Source: Nemertoderma westbladi
Lineage: Eukaryota; Xenacoelomorpha; Nemertodermatida; Nemertodermatidae
Direction: 5' to 3'
DNA length: 20,636 nucleotides
NCBI GenBank assembly: GCA_032718475.1
Contig: JAUCBJ010001477.1
Coordinates: forward strand, 1-20,636
Shown here: piece by piece, positions 9,058-17,597 of the stretch
How the letters are laid out: every line of letters starts with the position of its first letter
Position numbering within the stretch: the stretch's first letter is position 1
The notes under the pieces: model-generated
Database searches by the model: none
Seen by the model: the letters and a program-made list of their open reading frames with translations, nothing else
Told to the model about the DNA's origin: nothing
Translations under genes and position numbers: made by a program

Positions 9058-12000
9058 TGTGGTTGGGTTGCTCGGTCGGTGGGTTGCTCGGTTGGTGGGT
9101 GAGTTGCTCGGTCGGGTTGGGCGGTGGGTGGCTCGGTCGGTGGGTGGTTTGCTCGGTCGGTGGGTGGCTCGGTCGGGTTGGGCGGTGGGTGGCTCGGTCG
9201 GTGGCTCGGTCGGGTTGGGCGGTGGGTGGCTCGGTCGGTGGGTGGTTTGCTCGGCCGGTGGGTGGGTTGCTCGGTCGGGTTGGGCGGTGGGTGGCTCGGT
9301 CGGTGGGTGGCTCGGTCGGGTTGGGCGGTGGGTGGCTCGGTCGGGTTGGGCGGTGGGTGGCTCGGTCGGGTTGGGCGGTGGGTGGCTCGGTCGGTGGGTG
9401 GTTTGCTCGGCCAGTGGGTGGGTTGCTCGGTCGGGTTGGGCGGTGGGTGGCTTGGTCGGTGGGTGGTTTGCTCGGTCGGTGGGTGGCTCGGTCGGGTTGG
9501 GCGGTGGGTGGCTTGGTCGGTGGGTTGCTTGGTCGGTGAGTGGCTCGATCGGGTTGGGCGGTGGGTGGCTCGGTGGGTGGGTGGGTTGCTCGGTCGGTGG
9601 GTGGCTCGGTCGGGTTGGGCGGTGGGTGGCTTGGTCGGTGGGTGGTTTGCTCGGCCGGTCGGTGGGTTGCTCGGTCGGTGGGTGGCTCGGTCGGTGGGTG
9701 GTTTGCTCGGTCGGTGGGTGGCTCGGTCGGGTTGGGCGGTGGGTGGCTCGGTCGGTGGGTGGTTTGCTCGGCCGGTGGGTGGCTCGGTTTGTGGGTGGCC
9801 TGGTCGGGTTGGGCGGTGGGTGGCTCGGTCGGTGGGTGGTGGGTGGCTCGGTCGGGTTGGGCGGTGGGTGGCTTGGTCGGTGGGTGGCTCGGTCGGGTTG
9901 GGCGGTGGGTGGCTTGGTCGGTGGGTGGTTTGCTCGGCCGGTCGGTGGGTTGCTCGGTCGGTGGGTGGCTCGGTCGGGTTGGGCGGTGGGTGGCTCGGTC
10001 GGTGGGTGGTGGGTGGTTTGCTCGGCCGGTCGGTGGGTTGCTCGGTCGGTGGGTGGCTCGGTCGGGTTGGGCGGTGGGTGGCTTGGTCGGTGGGTGGTTT
10101 GCTCGGCCGGTCGGTGGGTTGCTCGGTCGGTGGGTGGCTCGGTCGGGTTGGGCGGTGGGTGGCTCGGTCGGTGGGTGGTTTGCTCGGCCGGTGGGTGGCT
10201 CGGTCGGTGGGTGGCTCGGTCGGGTTGGGTGGTGGGTGGCTCGGTCGGTGGGTGGTTTGCTCGGTCGTTGGGTGGCTCGGTCGGGTTGGGCGGTGGGGGG
10301 CTCGGTCGGTGGGTGGGTTGCTCGGTCGGTGGGTGGCTCGGTCGGTGGGTGGTTTGCTCGGTCGGTGGGTTGCTCGGTCGGGTTGGGCGGTGGGTGGCTC
10401 GGTCGGTGGGTGGTTTGCTCGGTCGGTGGGTGGCTCGGTCGGGTTGGGCGGTGGGTGGCTCGGTCGGTGGGTGGGTTGCTCGGTCGGTGGGTGGCTCGGT
10501 CGGGTTGGGCGGTGGGTGGCTCGGTGGGTGGGTGGGTTGCTCGGTCGGTGGGTGGCTCGGTCGGGTTGGGCGGTGGGTGGCTTGGTCGGTGGGTGGGTTG
10601 CTCGGTCGGTGGGTGGCTCGGTCGGTGGGTGGCTCGGTCGGGTTGGGCGGTGGGTGGCTCGGTCGGTGGGTGGTTTGCTCGGTCGGTGGGTGGCTCGGTC
10701 GGTGGGTGGCTCGGTCGGGTTGGGCGGTGGGTGGCTCGGTTGGTGGGTGGGTTGCTCGGTCGGTGGGTGGCTCGGTCGAGTTGGGCGGTGGGTGGCTCGG
10801 TCGGGTTGGGCGGTGCGTGGCTCGGTTGGTGGGTGGCTCGGTCGGGTTGGGCGGTGGGTGGCTCGGTCGGTGGGTGGCTCGGTCGGGTTGGGCGGTGGGT
10901 GGCTCGGTCGGTGGGTGGTTTGCTCGGTCGTTGGGTGGCTCGGTCGGGTTGGGCGGTGGGTGGCTCAGTCGGTGGGTGGGTTGCTCGGTCGGTGGGTGGC
11001 TCGGTCGGTGGGTGGTTTGCTCGGTCGGTGGTTGGCTCGGTCGGGTTGGGCGGTGGGTGGCTCGGTCGGTGGGTGGTTTGCTCGGTCGGTGGGTGGCTCG
11101 GTCGGGTTGGGCGGTGGGGGGCTCGGTCGGTGGGTGGGTTGCTCGGTCGGTGGGTGGCTCGGTCGGTGGGTGGCTCGGTCGGTGGGTGGTTTGCTCGGTC
11201 GGTGGTTGGCTCGGTCGGGTTGGGCGGTGGGTGGCTCGGTCGGTGGGTGGTTTGCTCGGTCGGTGGGTGGCTCGGTCGGTTTGGGCGGTGGGTGGCTCGG
11301 TCGGTGGGTGGTTTGCTCGGTCGGTGGGTGGCTCGGTCGGGTTGGGCGGTGGGTGGCTCGGTCGGTTGGTGGTTTGCTCGGTCGGTGGGTGGGTTGCTCG
11401 GTTGGTGGGTGGCACGGTCGGGTTGAGCGGTGGAGGGCTCGGTCGGTGGGTGGGTTGCTCGGTCGGTGGGTGGCTCGGTCGGGTTGGGCGGTGGGTGGCT
11501 CGGTCGGTGGGTGGGTTGCTCGGTCGGTGGCTCGGTCGGGTTAGGCGGTTGGTGGCTCGGTCGGTGGGTGGTTTGCTCGGTCGGTGGGTGGCTCGGTCGG
11601 GTTGGGCGGTGGGTGGCTCGGTCGGTGGGTGGGTTGCTCGGTCGGTGGGTGGCTCGGTCGGGTTGGGCGGTGGGGGGCTCGGTCGGTGGGTGGGTTGCTC
11701 GGTCGGTGGGTGGTTTGCTCGGTCGGTGGGTGGCTCGGTCGGTTTGGGCGGTGGCTGGCTCGGTCGGTGGGTGGTTTGCTCGGTCGGTGGGTGGCTCGGT
11801 CGGGTTGGGCGGTGGGTGGCTCGGTCGGTGGGTGGTTTGCTCGGTCGGTGGGTGGCTCGGTCGGGTTGGGCGGTGGGTGGCTCGGTCGGTGGGTGGGTTG
11901 CTCGGTTGGTGGGTGGCTCGGTCGGGTTGAGCGGTGGGGGGCTCGGTCGGTGGGTGGGTTGCTCGGTCGCTGGGTGGCTCGGTCGGGTTGGGCGGTGGGT

Positions 12001-12136
12001 GGGTTGCTCGGTCGGTGGCTCGGTCGGGTTAGGCGGTGGGTGGCTCGGTCGGTGGGTGGTTTGCTCGGTCGGTGGGTGGCTCGGTCGGGTTGGGCGGTGG
12101 GTGGCTTGTTCGGTGGGTGGGTTGCTCGGTCGGTGG
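9058..12136. repeat. G-rich, nearly adenine-free satellite (3.1 kb) with modular units
   Basis: The array is built from three recurring modules: GGGTTGGGC (9 bp), GGTGGGTGGCTCGGTC (16 bp) and a 20-bp form GGTGGGTGGTTTGCTCGGTC, whose variant has GGGTTG instead of GGTTTG. The commonest order is 9+16+20+16, a 61-bp higher-order unit, but the modules are shuffled along the array. The + strand has only about a dozen A bases in 3 kb. Every stop codon needs an A, so three + frames stay open for hundreds of codons (up to about 1,000), and one minus frame stays open for about 830 with a Pro-Thr-His-Arg pattern. I regard these as artefacts, not genes. Closely spaced GG and GGG runs are compatible with G-quadruplex formation on the + strand. 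Confidence 0.93.
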
Positions 12137-12474
12137 TATATTATATTATTTTTTGAAAAAAAAAATATTATTTTTTAGTGTTTTTTGATATTAGTGAATG
12201 CTTTAAAACTTTAGAAGATTTTTTTATGGTAGTTAGTATTTTTTGTAAGTTACTTTGGTCATAAATATATGACATTGGTACACCTTGGGTGCCCATTGAC
12301 CAGAATGTTCTAGAACATTCACTAATACCGAAAAAGCATTAAAAAACACTAAAAAGGACTGGTTAAAAAAATGGCTGGGGTGTCGATAGGGCGAAGTAGG
12401 CACGGTGGGGCTGAACCAACTTTTTATAGAAGAAACATACCCAGACACAATGATTTAATTTTTGGTACATTCCA
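12137..12474. other. AT-rich spacer after the satellite
   Basis: The base composition changes abruptly at 12137 from almost A-free DNA to A/T-rich DNA. The spacer includes a short inverted pair around TTCTAGAA (AGAATGTTCTAGAACATTC, 12302-12320) and repeated ATTAGTGAATGCTTTAAAA-like text at 12191-12209, related in inverse to 12318-12344. I see no gene. Confidence 0.45.
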
Positions 12475-13790
12475 ACGCCCTGATTCCAAAAAAAATGATA
12501 TTTTCAAAATCCTCTGTCGGTGTCTTTTTTCTTAAATAGTATTAAATAAATTAGTAATACTATTTATAACCGACTCTTTATAAAAGAAAATGCCCAGGTA
12601 TTTAATTAACTTACCATCTTTTTGTATTATCAATTTACTGAATCCCGTTTAGGTGACGTGCTCTACGAGTTCTCCTTGGTATGTTAATTTTAACCTTAAA
12701 ACTTTACAAGAATACAAGAACCATCCTAAGACCTTATTGGATAATTTTAAAATCATTTGTCGGTGTCTTTCTTAATTATTTAACTAAATAATTTATTAAT
12801 ACTATTTAATTAATTATAAATGAAATAGTATTAAAAATTAAATGCCCATAAAGTTTTTACTTTCAACTTGCAAACCAGACTATCCATAATTAATAGAAAC
12901 TAGTTTTAAAAAAAATAAAAAATAATGGCCAATTATTTAAGCTTATTTATATACAAATATAATATTATAATACAATGACAACTAGGATTTCAATTCTGAA
13001 ATATTGAATATTCACCAACACCAATATACTTATTACCCAATAACCGGATAACTATTACAGTAACAAATATGCTTTAGACTTGGTCAGTTCTTCACAACCG
13101 AGTCATCACTCTTCAGACGCCACTGGGGGGTGGGGGAGCGTTCGCTAAATGTACTGCGGTCACACTCAATGCGATTTGGAGGTGTTTCGGATCGGGGAGA
13201 CGTGGAGTAATGTCTGTACCGGCCTCCATCACGACTCTAGCCACGCTCAGAGATGTCTGGGCCTCTGATCCCCGCACCATCACCAAACCCCAAGCCCCGC
13301 CAACTGCGTCGTCCACCTCGGATGCATATGGAGCTAGACCGCACCAACGCAAAATTTAAGCTTATTACATCATAGGTAGTAATAATAGTTATTTATTTAT
13401 ATTATGTATTACAAATTAGTAAGACATCGGTAATTTTTTTTAAAACTAGTTTCTATTAATTATGGATAGTCTTGGTTTGCAAGTTGAAAGTAAAAAAATT
13501 ATGGGCATTTAATTTTTAATACTATTTCATTTATAATTTGAAAGTAATGACAAAAAAAAATTATGGGTAATGAAAAAACAAGATGGAGAGTTTTAAACGC
13601 TCAGCTAAATAATATTTAATATAATTGAATAAAGATTTGAAAGTTGAATTTGAAAAATTAGACTAAATACCTGGGCATTTTCTTTTATAAAAAGTCGGTT
13701 ATAAATAGTATTACTAATTTATTTAATACTATTTAAGAAAAAAGACACCGGCAGAGGATTTTGAAAATTTCATTTTTGTAATCAGGGCGT
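12475..13790. mobile_element. Fold-back element with two pairs of inverted arms
   Basis: The outer arm 12475-12604 pairs with 13664-13790 at very high identity; both ends read ACGCCCTGATT inward. An inner arm 12813-12917 pairs with 13433-13538. Between the outer and inner arms the two sides differ in sequence and length (about 210 versus 125 bp). Within the left side a diverged direct copy of the outer-arm motif (TGTCGGTGTCTTT ... AAATGCCCA) recurs at about 12744-12847. The centre includes a GC-rich island (about 13097-13360). No clear target-site duplication flanks the ends. The shape fits a fold-back transposon or two insertions in inverse orientation; no transposase was recognised. Confidence 0.7.
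13097..13360. other. GC-rich island at the centre of the fold-back element
   Basis: This island contrasts sharply with AT-rich surroundings. A minus-strand frame (13352-13113, 79 residues) and a + frame are both open through it. I recognise neither protein. It could be a relic of captured coding sequence or an older inserted repeat. The minus frame ends in a Pro run made by the G-run at 13125-13135, which does not look like conserved protein. Confidence 0.35.
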
Positions 13791-13814
13791 AGAAAATGGG
13801 ATGAAATTGGAATT

Positions 13815-14057
13815 GGGATGTGTGAAGGTGGATGGGAATGTGGGGAGGTGGATGGGTATGTGGGAAGGTGGATGGGAATGTGGGAAGGTGGATGGGTATG
13901 TGGTAAGGTGAGTGGGAATGAGGATGGGAAGGTGGGTGGGGATGTAGATGGGTATGTAGGAAGGTGGGTGGGAATGTGGGACGATGGGCATGTGGGAAGG
14001 TGGATGGGAAGATGGAACTGCAGCATGATGGGAAGGTGGATGGAAATTTGGGAAGAT
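13815..14057 (+). repeat. 20-bp minisatellite, + orientation
   Basis: The array contains about a dozen imperfect copies of a 20-bp unit of the form GAAGGTGGATGGGAATGTGG, with variants GGGTATGTGG and GGTGGGTGGG. It becomes irregular toward the right. Open frames through it are repeat artefacts. Confidence 0.85.
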
Positions 14058-14077
14058 GGGCTACTTTCCCTCAATTT

Positions 14078-14158
14078 GTAGGTAACAACATCGTTTATTG
14101 TTTTGGTTAGAAAATGCTACTGCTATAACCTGCTGGTAGGTAACAACAGCGTTTATTG
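14078..14158. repeat. Direct repeat in the spacer between the two minisatellites
   Basis: A 23-bp sequence starting GTAGGTAACAACA and ending CGTTTATTG occurs at 14078-14100 and 14136-14158 with one mismatch, 58 bp apart. The second copy touches the start of the right minisatellite. Confidence 0.7.
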
Positions 14159-14159
14159 A

Positions 14160-14398
14160 TTCCCACATTCCCATCCACCTTCCTAGATTCCCACATTCAC
14201 ATCAACTTTGACACATTTCCATCTTCCTCCATTCCCATCCACCTTCCCATCTTCCCACATTCCCATCCACCCTCCCACATTCCTATCCACCTTCCTACAT
14301 CCCCATCAACATTCCCATCCACCTTCCGACACTCCCATCCATCTTCCACATTCCCATCCACCTTCCCATCCACCCACCTACATTCTCACTCACCGTCC
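14160..14398 (-). repeat. The same 20-bp minisatellite in inverse orientation
   Basis: Units of the form ATTCCCATCCACCTTCCCAC are the reverse complement of the array at 13815-14057. Both arrays are about 240 bp long, so together they can form a large imperfect hairpin with a loop of about 100 bp. Confidence 0.85.
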
Positions 14399-14528
14399 GA
14401 CCTGCTGATCAACAGACTATCCCCCCTAAAAAATAAAGGACTTCGCGCAGCACGTGATTACCAAAATACACAGTAAATGTACTGTATAATATAAGTCTGT
14501 GACCTCATATTTTATATTATCTGGCAAA

Positions 14529-14749
14529 GGCTACTGACCGGACCCATTGCCATTTAAAGGAGCAGGTTATAGAGGCGTGTTGGGGGAACTAAAACGATAA
14601 ACGAAAGTTAACACATGTTACAAGATTATGCAGGTTACTAAATTGTGGTAATAATGGGTCCGGTCAATAATACACAAGTAAAATATAAATCAAATATAAA
14701 GCTTCAATACGGTATTTAGAGGGTCCGGTCATGGGTCCGGTCAGTAGCC
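14529..14749. mobile_element. Inverted-repeat element, possible MITE (221 bp)
   Basis: GGCTACTGACCGGACCCAT at 14529-14547 is the exact reverse complement of 14731-14749. The core ATGGGTCCGGTCA also occurs internally at 14654-14666, and GGGTCCGGTCATG overlaps the right arm's inner side from 14721. No convincing target-site duplication was seen, so the MITE label is tentative. Confidence 0.5.
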
Positions 14750-16060
14750 ACTTATTAATTATCTTAACAGTTTGTTTTTGTTTGATTTATTTATTTTCGA
14801 ACGGACCAGTAATAAATTAAATTGTAGCGCTGTTGTCAAAAATACCACCCAATTTAATTTGGTTAGGTATATTTGGTATAAACCACACAGGGATATTATT
14901 AATTTTTTATTAATATTCTAGCCCGTGAGAAATTAAGGGCTTAGATGGCTGTACGGGGGGGGGGGGGGGGGGGGGATTTGGGATTGGATGTTATTTAATA
15001 TCCTAAAATGAGATTGACAAACTTCAGATTTTTATTGCATTCCATACATTTGCTTGGGATTTCCACACCACCAATCAATACCTTTTATATTAGCTATATG
15101 ATTTATCCTTTGGTATATGTTCTTGTTGAGTAATAATGACTCTTTCTGCCTACGCCCACTAATTGCCAACCATTGGTTTCCTTATTCTAGTTTCGGTTCA
15201 TCATCCTATAAGATAACCAACCATCAGGCAAGCCCTTAGTAAGTTCGAAGGTTACCCTAGCAACACTCTGACATGGCATGAATGTAAACACCGTTTCGCA
15301 ATTTGCCAGCTTGTTAGTCAGCTGGCGTTTCTATAAGATATCAACTACTGTATTGGTACCAGCTGATTTGGGATATATGGAAATATCCCAGATGCAACGT
15401 ATGTACCAAAAGCCTATCCTTTCTATTCAGAATCGCAGATCGGTAGGCCAATACTGCAATAAGCGATTATTAGACGCTAACACTTTCAAACTACCGAACT
15501 ATTGTTTGAGTACAGGGCTAAAGCCTAGCCTAGTTCAGTACGTAGTTACGGCAGCCTACAGTCAGACAGACCAGCAGTTTACAGTTACAATCAGATAATG
15601 GCAAGTCAAAATTGCAAGTGGTACCCTAAGCTAAACTGTTTAACCCAAAAAATCGGTCTTGTAAATTGAACTAAAAGTAAGGTTGTAAATGCAACGTTGA
15701 ACGTACAGGTACCAGTAACGTTGCCGTACCCGCTCTACGTGATAAGCAACCATCCCAAACCGATTAGAGCCTCCCTCATTCCTATATTATTATACATACA
15801 GCAGGTTTACTGGCCCCTGCTAGCCGCTATACGTCTATCTACATATGATAGATCTATAGGTATAGATACTCTACAGCTCTATGATCTATATACAGATATA
15901 ATATTTCAACCCGACAGCAATCCGACGTTGGGCGTTACCGTTACCGTTGTATAAACTCTGAGACTGCATCACTAATTTATTTATATCTGTATTATTGTGT
16001 ATTGCAGTATTGTATCTTACAAAGTGCGGTACCCTGCTTACTATATACCGGTACGCCCAC
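14750..16060. other. Intergenic region, no recognisable gene
   Basis: Open frames of 70-106 codons occur (for example 15278-15598), but their translations match no family I know. They lack domain-like conservation or splice context. The only conspicuous features are a 21-base G run (14955-14975) and scattered short palindromes such as GGATATATGGAAATATCC near 15370-15387. I would not call a gene here. Confidence 0.5.
14955..14975 (+). repeat. Homopolymer tract, 21 G
   Basis: An uninterrupted G run lies in otherwise AT-rich DNA. Similar long G/C runs occur at 7096-7111, 18842-18865, 19655-19667 and 20358-20375. Exact lengths of such runs are unreliable in most assemblies. Confidence 0.9.
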
Positions 16061-16340
16061 CAGTCCCACTTTGCAGCCAGTGGTTTAATTCATTGCTGCA
16101 TTGCCTTGAACATCTCTGGTTTCAGTCTCAGACCAGGAGGTCGTGAGTACCAGCCCATCAAGGTGCAAGGGCAATGGCAGAATGGGGGTCGGAGCCTAAC
16201 TGCCTAAGGCCAGAAGGCGTCACTGTCAGCCGTCAGGAAGATTTTCATTTCAGCGTGAATTCTTCAAAGTGACTAACCAAGTCTCATCTGTGCGTCTGTG
16301 CCCTTTTCACTTTGGAGGGCACAGATAAGTATTCAAGTCA
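16060..16340 (+). mobile_element. Possible degenerate tRNA-derived SINE
   Basis: TGCAGCCAGTGGTTTAATTC (from 16072) resembles a tRNA-type A box, and about 58 bp later GGTCGTGAGTACCAGCC (16139-16155) resembles the B box of many SINEs, with two mismatches in the GTTCGA core. The spacing is longer than in a tRNA gene but possible for a SINE. There is no poly(A) tail or flanking duplication that I can see. This is a weak call. Confidence 0.25.
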
Positions 16341-16536
16341 CTATCACTACACCGTTAGATGCTAGCTAGGCCTGCCACAAGAAGATATAATTAATTTTTT
16401 CTGCAACTTTATTTACACCTACCGGTACCTAATTGCTAAATATTTAAAATTTAAATCATTGATTTGATATTCTACCACTACCGGTTGTTGCATCGGACAG
16501 CTTCGACGTCAATAAACCGATAAATTATCAGTTTTG

Positions 16537-16550
16537 GTTGCCGAGGAAAC
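16537..16550 (+). promoter_or_regulatory. RFX X-box-like motif upstream of UBE2H
   Basis: GTTGCC-GA-GGAAAC fits the imperfect-palindrome X-box bound by RFX factors (GTTGCC N2 GGCAAC), with one mismatch. It lies 37 bases before the UBE2H start codon, so it would be in the 5' UTR or core promoter. A CGACGTCA sequence (16504-16511) resembling a CRE half-site lies just upstream. Both are motif matches only. Confidence 0.3.
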
Positions 16551-16587
16551 AGGAAGAAGTGTGGAAGTTTAGGATAGAAATTAGAAG

Positions 16588-17593
16588 ATGTCGTCTCCCA
16601 GTCCTGGTAAACGACGGATGGACACAGATGTAATCAAATTGTATCCTTTTTATGCTGAAATTTATTCACTCAGCTACACGCAAACTCACAGGCCTACCAT
16701 ATATTTATTTTAATATTGACTTCTTCACATGTTCCTACAAGATTACCTCCTATTATAAACATCCGATTTTTCCACACTCTATCTGGTACTGATGGTGCCC
16801 CTACCCTAAAGATCCCCCATGAGGTATCCCATTTGTATTTATTTAACCATGGTGATCAATGTATTATAAGTCTGCTAGGCATTTACCATTTTTTTCCTCA
16901 TGTATGTAATCAATTTATGCATCCCATCCCTGCGTTATTAAGCCTAGTATGTGCCTTCGCTAAAAAATACTATTTTCCTTAACTGCCGAAATTATCTGCT
17001 CAGAATTGAGAGTAAACACGAAGTGACGATATTAGGGGGACTAAACGAGTTTATCGTGAAGTTTTACGGTCCCACCGGCACTACGTACGAGGGAGGCATA
17101 TGGAAAGTACGGGTAGATTTACCAGACAAATACCCATTCAGGAGTCCCTCCATTGGTAAGTTGTCCGTCTCAGTGATTTACTGTTTCAGTAATAATGTAT
17201 GACTCATTATTGACTGCAGGGATATTGACGATGTTGTAAGATGATTATTATTAGTGGTTATAATACTATTGTAACTTTTTAGGTTTTATCAACAAGATTT
17301 ACCACCCAAACATTGACGAGGCTTCCGGGACCGTTTGTCTAGACGTCATTAACCAATCGTGGACGGCGCTTTATGGTAAGTGAGTTTTACTGGCCCCAAT
17401 AATATATTTCATTATTTGTTCCATATTCACTCAATATATTTGATTGATTGATTATTTGTTCCAGATTTACTCAATATATTTGAGTCGTTCCTGCCCCAGC
17501 TTCTCTCCTACCCCAACCCTATCGACCCACTCAATGGCGATGCTGCTTCGCTATACTTACATAAACCAGAGGATTTTAAAAAGAAAGTCAAAG
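16588..17593 (+). CDS. UBE2H: Ubiquitin-conjugating enzyme E2 H, four exons, 3' end outside the window
   Basis: UBE2H accepts ubiquitin from E1 on its catalytic cysteine and passes it on to substrates, usually with an E3; the human enzyme works with the CTLH/GID ligase. Coding exons are 16588-16640, 17004-17155, 17283-17375 and 17465-17593. They join in frame (junction phases 2, 1, 1, 1) to give residues 1-142 of a protein that is about 183 long in human. The start [14 protein letters not shown] is nearly identical to vertebrate UBE2H, which fixes ATG 16588. The UBC core is clear: [12 protein letters not shown] (19-30), YPFRSPSIG (61-69), HPN (76-78), catalytic Cys in TVCLDV (Cys87), and [13 protein letters not shown] (115-127). 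Exon 4 ends after Lys142 with a phase-1 donor GTTAGT. The acidic C-terminal tail exon is not found up to 20636, because intron 4 is filled with minisatellites. No damage is visible in the coding part, so the gene is probably functional. Confidence 0.95.
16641..17003 (+). other. UBE2H intron 1, U12-type (minor spliceosome)
   Basis: The intron starts with GTATCCTTTT, matching the U12 5' splice-site consensus RTATCCTTT. It contains TTCCTTAAC at 16975-16983, an exact match to the U12 branch-point consensus, with the branch A about 21 bases before the AG. It ends CTGCTCAG without a strong polypyrimidine tract. The 363-nt intron interrupts the Leu18 codon (TT/A). Introns 2 and 3 instead have GTAAG donors and pyrimidine-rich ends, as for U2-type introns. 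Confidence 0.85.
17411..17483 (+). repeat. Tandem duplication of the intron 3 / exon 4 splice junction
   Basis: The 33-bp segments 17411-17443 and 17451-17483 are nearly identical (offset 40 bp) and start ATTATTTGTTCCA. The second contains the acceptor AG (17463-17464) and the first 19 bases of exon 4. The first has T in place of the acceptor G (CCAT versus CCAG), so its AG is absent, and it lies wholly in intron 3. Confidence 0.85.
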
Positions 17594-17597
17594 GTTA

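Noticed and set aside
8929-12178. Open frames of 628-1039 codons (+) and 828 codons (-) across the satellite, looking like Gly/Val/Trp-rich or Pro/Thr/His-rich repeat proteins
   Set aside because: The repeat units contain no stop codons because the + strand lacks A. Several overlapping frames are open at once, which is a compositional effect, not evidence of coding.
4378-14460. Shared 14-mer CTTCGCGCAGCACG at about 4379 and 14445
   Set aside because: The similarity does not extend beyond 14 bases, and about one such match is expected by chance in a window of this size.
13733-14476. Frames with HLPTYPSTSP-like repeats
   Set aside because: These are translations of the 20-bp minisatellites on both strands.
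15278-15954. Frames of 106 and 85 codons as possible small genes
   Set aside because: No domain, no splice or promoter support, and length within what is expected by chance in this region.
16951-17202. An 83-codon frame as a separate protein
   Set aside because: It is UBE2H exon 2 read together with flanking intron sequence; the true boundaries are the splice sites at 17003/17004 and 17155/17156.
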